DNA of 64,000 nt from Zeimonas sp003577305 (GTDB lineage Bacteria; Pseudomonadota; Gammaproteobacteria; Burkholderiales; Burkholderiaceae_E): positions 62,001 to 126,000 of the forward strand of contig SZOX01000002.1 in the NCBI GenBank assembly GCA_030263385.1, written 5' to 3'. A program made the position numbers and the translations under genes. This document shows positions 63,967 through 64,000 of this stretch, one piece after another; positions within the stretch are counted from its first letter, which is position 1, and every line of letters begins with the position of its first letter. The notes under the pieces are model-generated. The model was not told the DNA's origin. It worked only from the letters and a program-made list of their open reading frames with translations, and ran no database searches.

Positions 63967-64000
63967 ATGGACGAGCGCTCCGACGATCGACCCTTCAATC
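63967..64000 (+). CDS. Start of an unidentified gene (partial)
   Basis: ATG at 63967 with a purine-rich GCGAGG eight bases upstream. The 11 residues before the window edge (MDERSDDRPFN) are too few to assign a family. Confidence 0.35.
   Translation, partial: MDERSDDRPFN

Overview
This is a GC-rich chromosomal stretch (roughly two thirds G+C by eye) densely packed with chromosomal genes. I see no insertion sequence, phage, plasmid or CRISPR array. The gene content (LivKGFHM transporter, CreA, CbpA/CbpM, PriA next to HemE, PHA synthase and PhaB, an alanine/proline-linked cytochrome c5, NodT-type outer-membrane factors) points to a betaproteobacterium, most likely Burkholderiales. Genus cannot be fixed from this window.

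Layout. 0-5.2 kb: tail of a rhodanese-domain protein, MFS transporter, ProX/YbaK-type editing protein, tRNA-Arg(CCG), DUF411 protein, cytochrome c5, DODA-type dioxygenase and a nitroreductase. 5.2-10.5 kb: a complete branched-chain amino acid type ABC transporter on the minus strand. Its binding-protein gene is separated from the four membrane/ATPase genes by a 21-bp hairpin and a large imperfect palindrome with 73-bp arms. 11-12.8 kb: TPR membrane protein and RNA 3'-phosphate cyclase. 12.9-18.8 kb: a heavy-metal RND efflux operon (MFP, CzcA/CusA pump, DUF3240, outer-membrane factor). 18.9-30.6 kb: one tightly overlapping minus-strand operon: TetR, HlyD, fused ABC ATPase, two ABC-2 permeases, NodT, beta-CASP metallohydrolase, LpxR-like lipid A deacylase and PHA synthase. 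It diverges from a plus-strand set (58-aa ORF, PhaB reductase, lipase-like lipoprotein). Two copies of a 14-bp palindrome lie in the shared promoter region.

33.7-36 kb: an ECF sigma factor, zinc-finger anti-sigma, Spy/CnrX-like periplasmic protein and a DnrO-like secreted protein. Two promoter-like sequences with identical spacing precede the sigma gene and the last gene. 36-40.5 kb: glucan phosphorylase, Gdt1-type cation exporter, a MliC/META lipoprotein, CreA and a YbjQ-family protein. 40.6-43.4 kb: a decayed patch with three pseudogenes (PIN-like, sigma-54 activator, 2-hydroxyacid dehydrogenase) around an intact MntA/HepT toxin-antitoxin pair. 43.4-51.8 kb: housekeeping genes (rep, cbpA-cbpM, priA, hemE). 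The 325-bp gap between priA and hemE is AT-rich, has two perfect DnaA-box matches and five GATC sites, and resembles an origin or DnaA-titration region.

51.8-64 kb: AraC regulator, then an uncharacterised catabolic and transport locus. It has four transcription units: MocA-type dehydrogenase/DUF993/sugar isomerase; MetE-like/epimerase/GNAT; an NMT1/THI5-like binding protein; and DHDPS-like aldolase/permease/ATPase. A TetR gene closes the locus. Three near-identical 16-bp operators in the two divergent promoter regions suggest that the TetR protein controls the whole set. I regard this regulon as the best candidate for an undescribed pathway. The TetR-controlled efflux/LpxR/PHA locus and the DnaA-box region come next.
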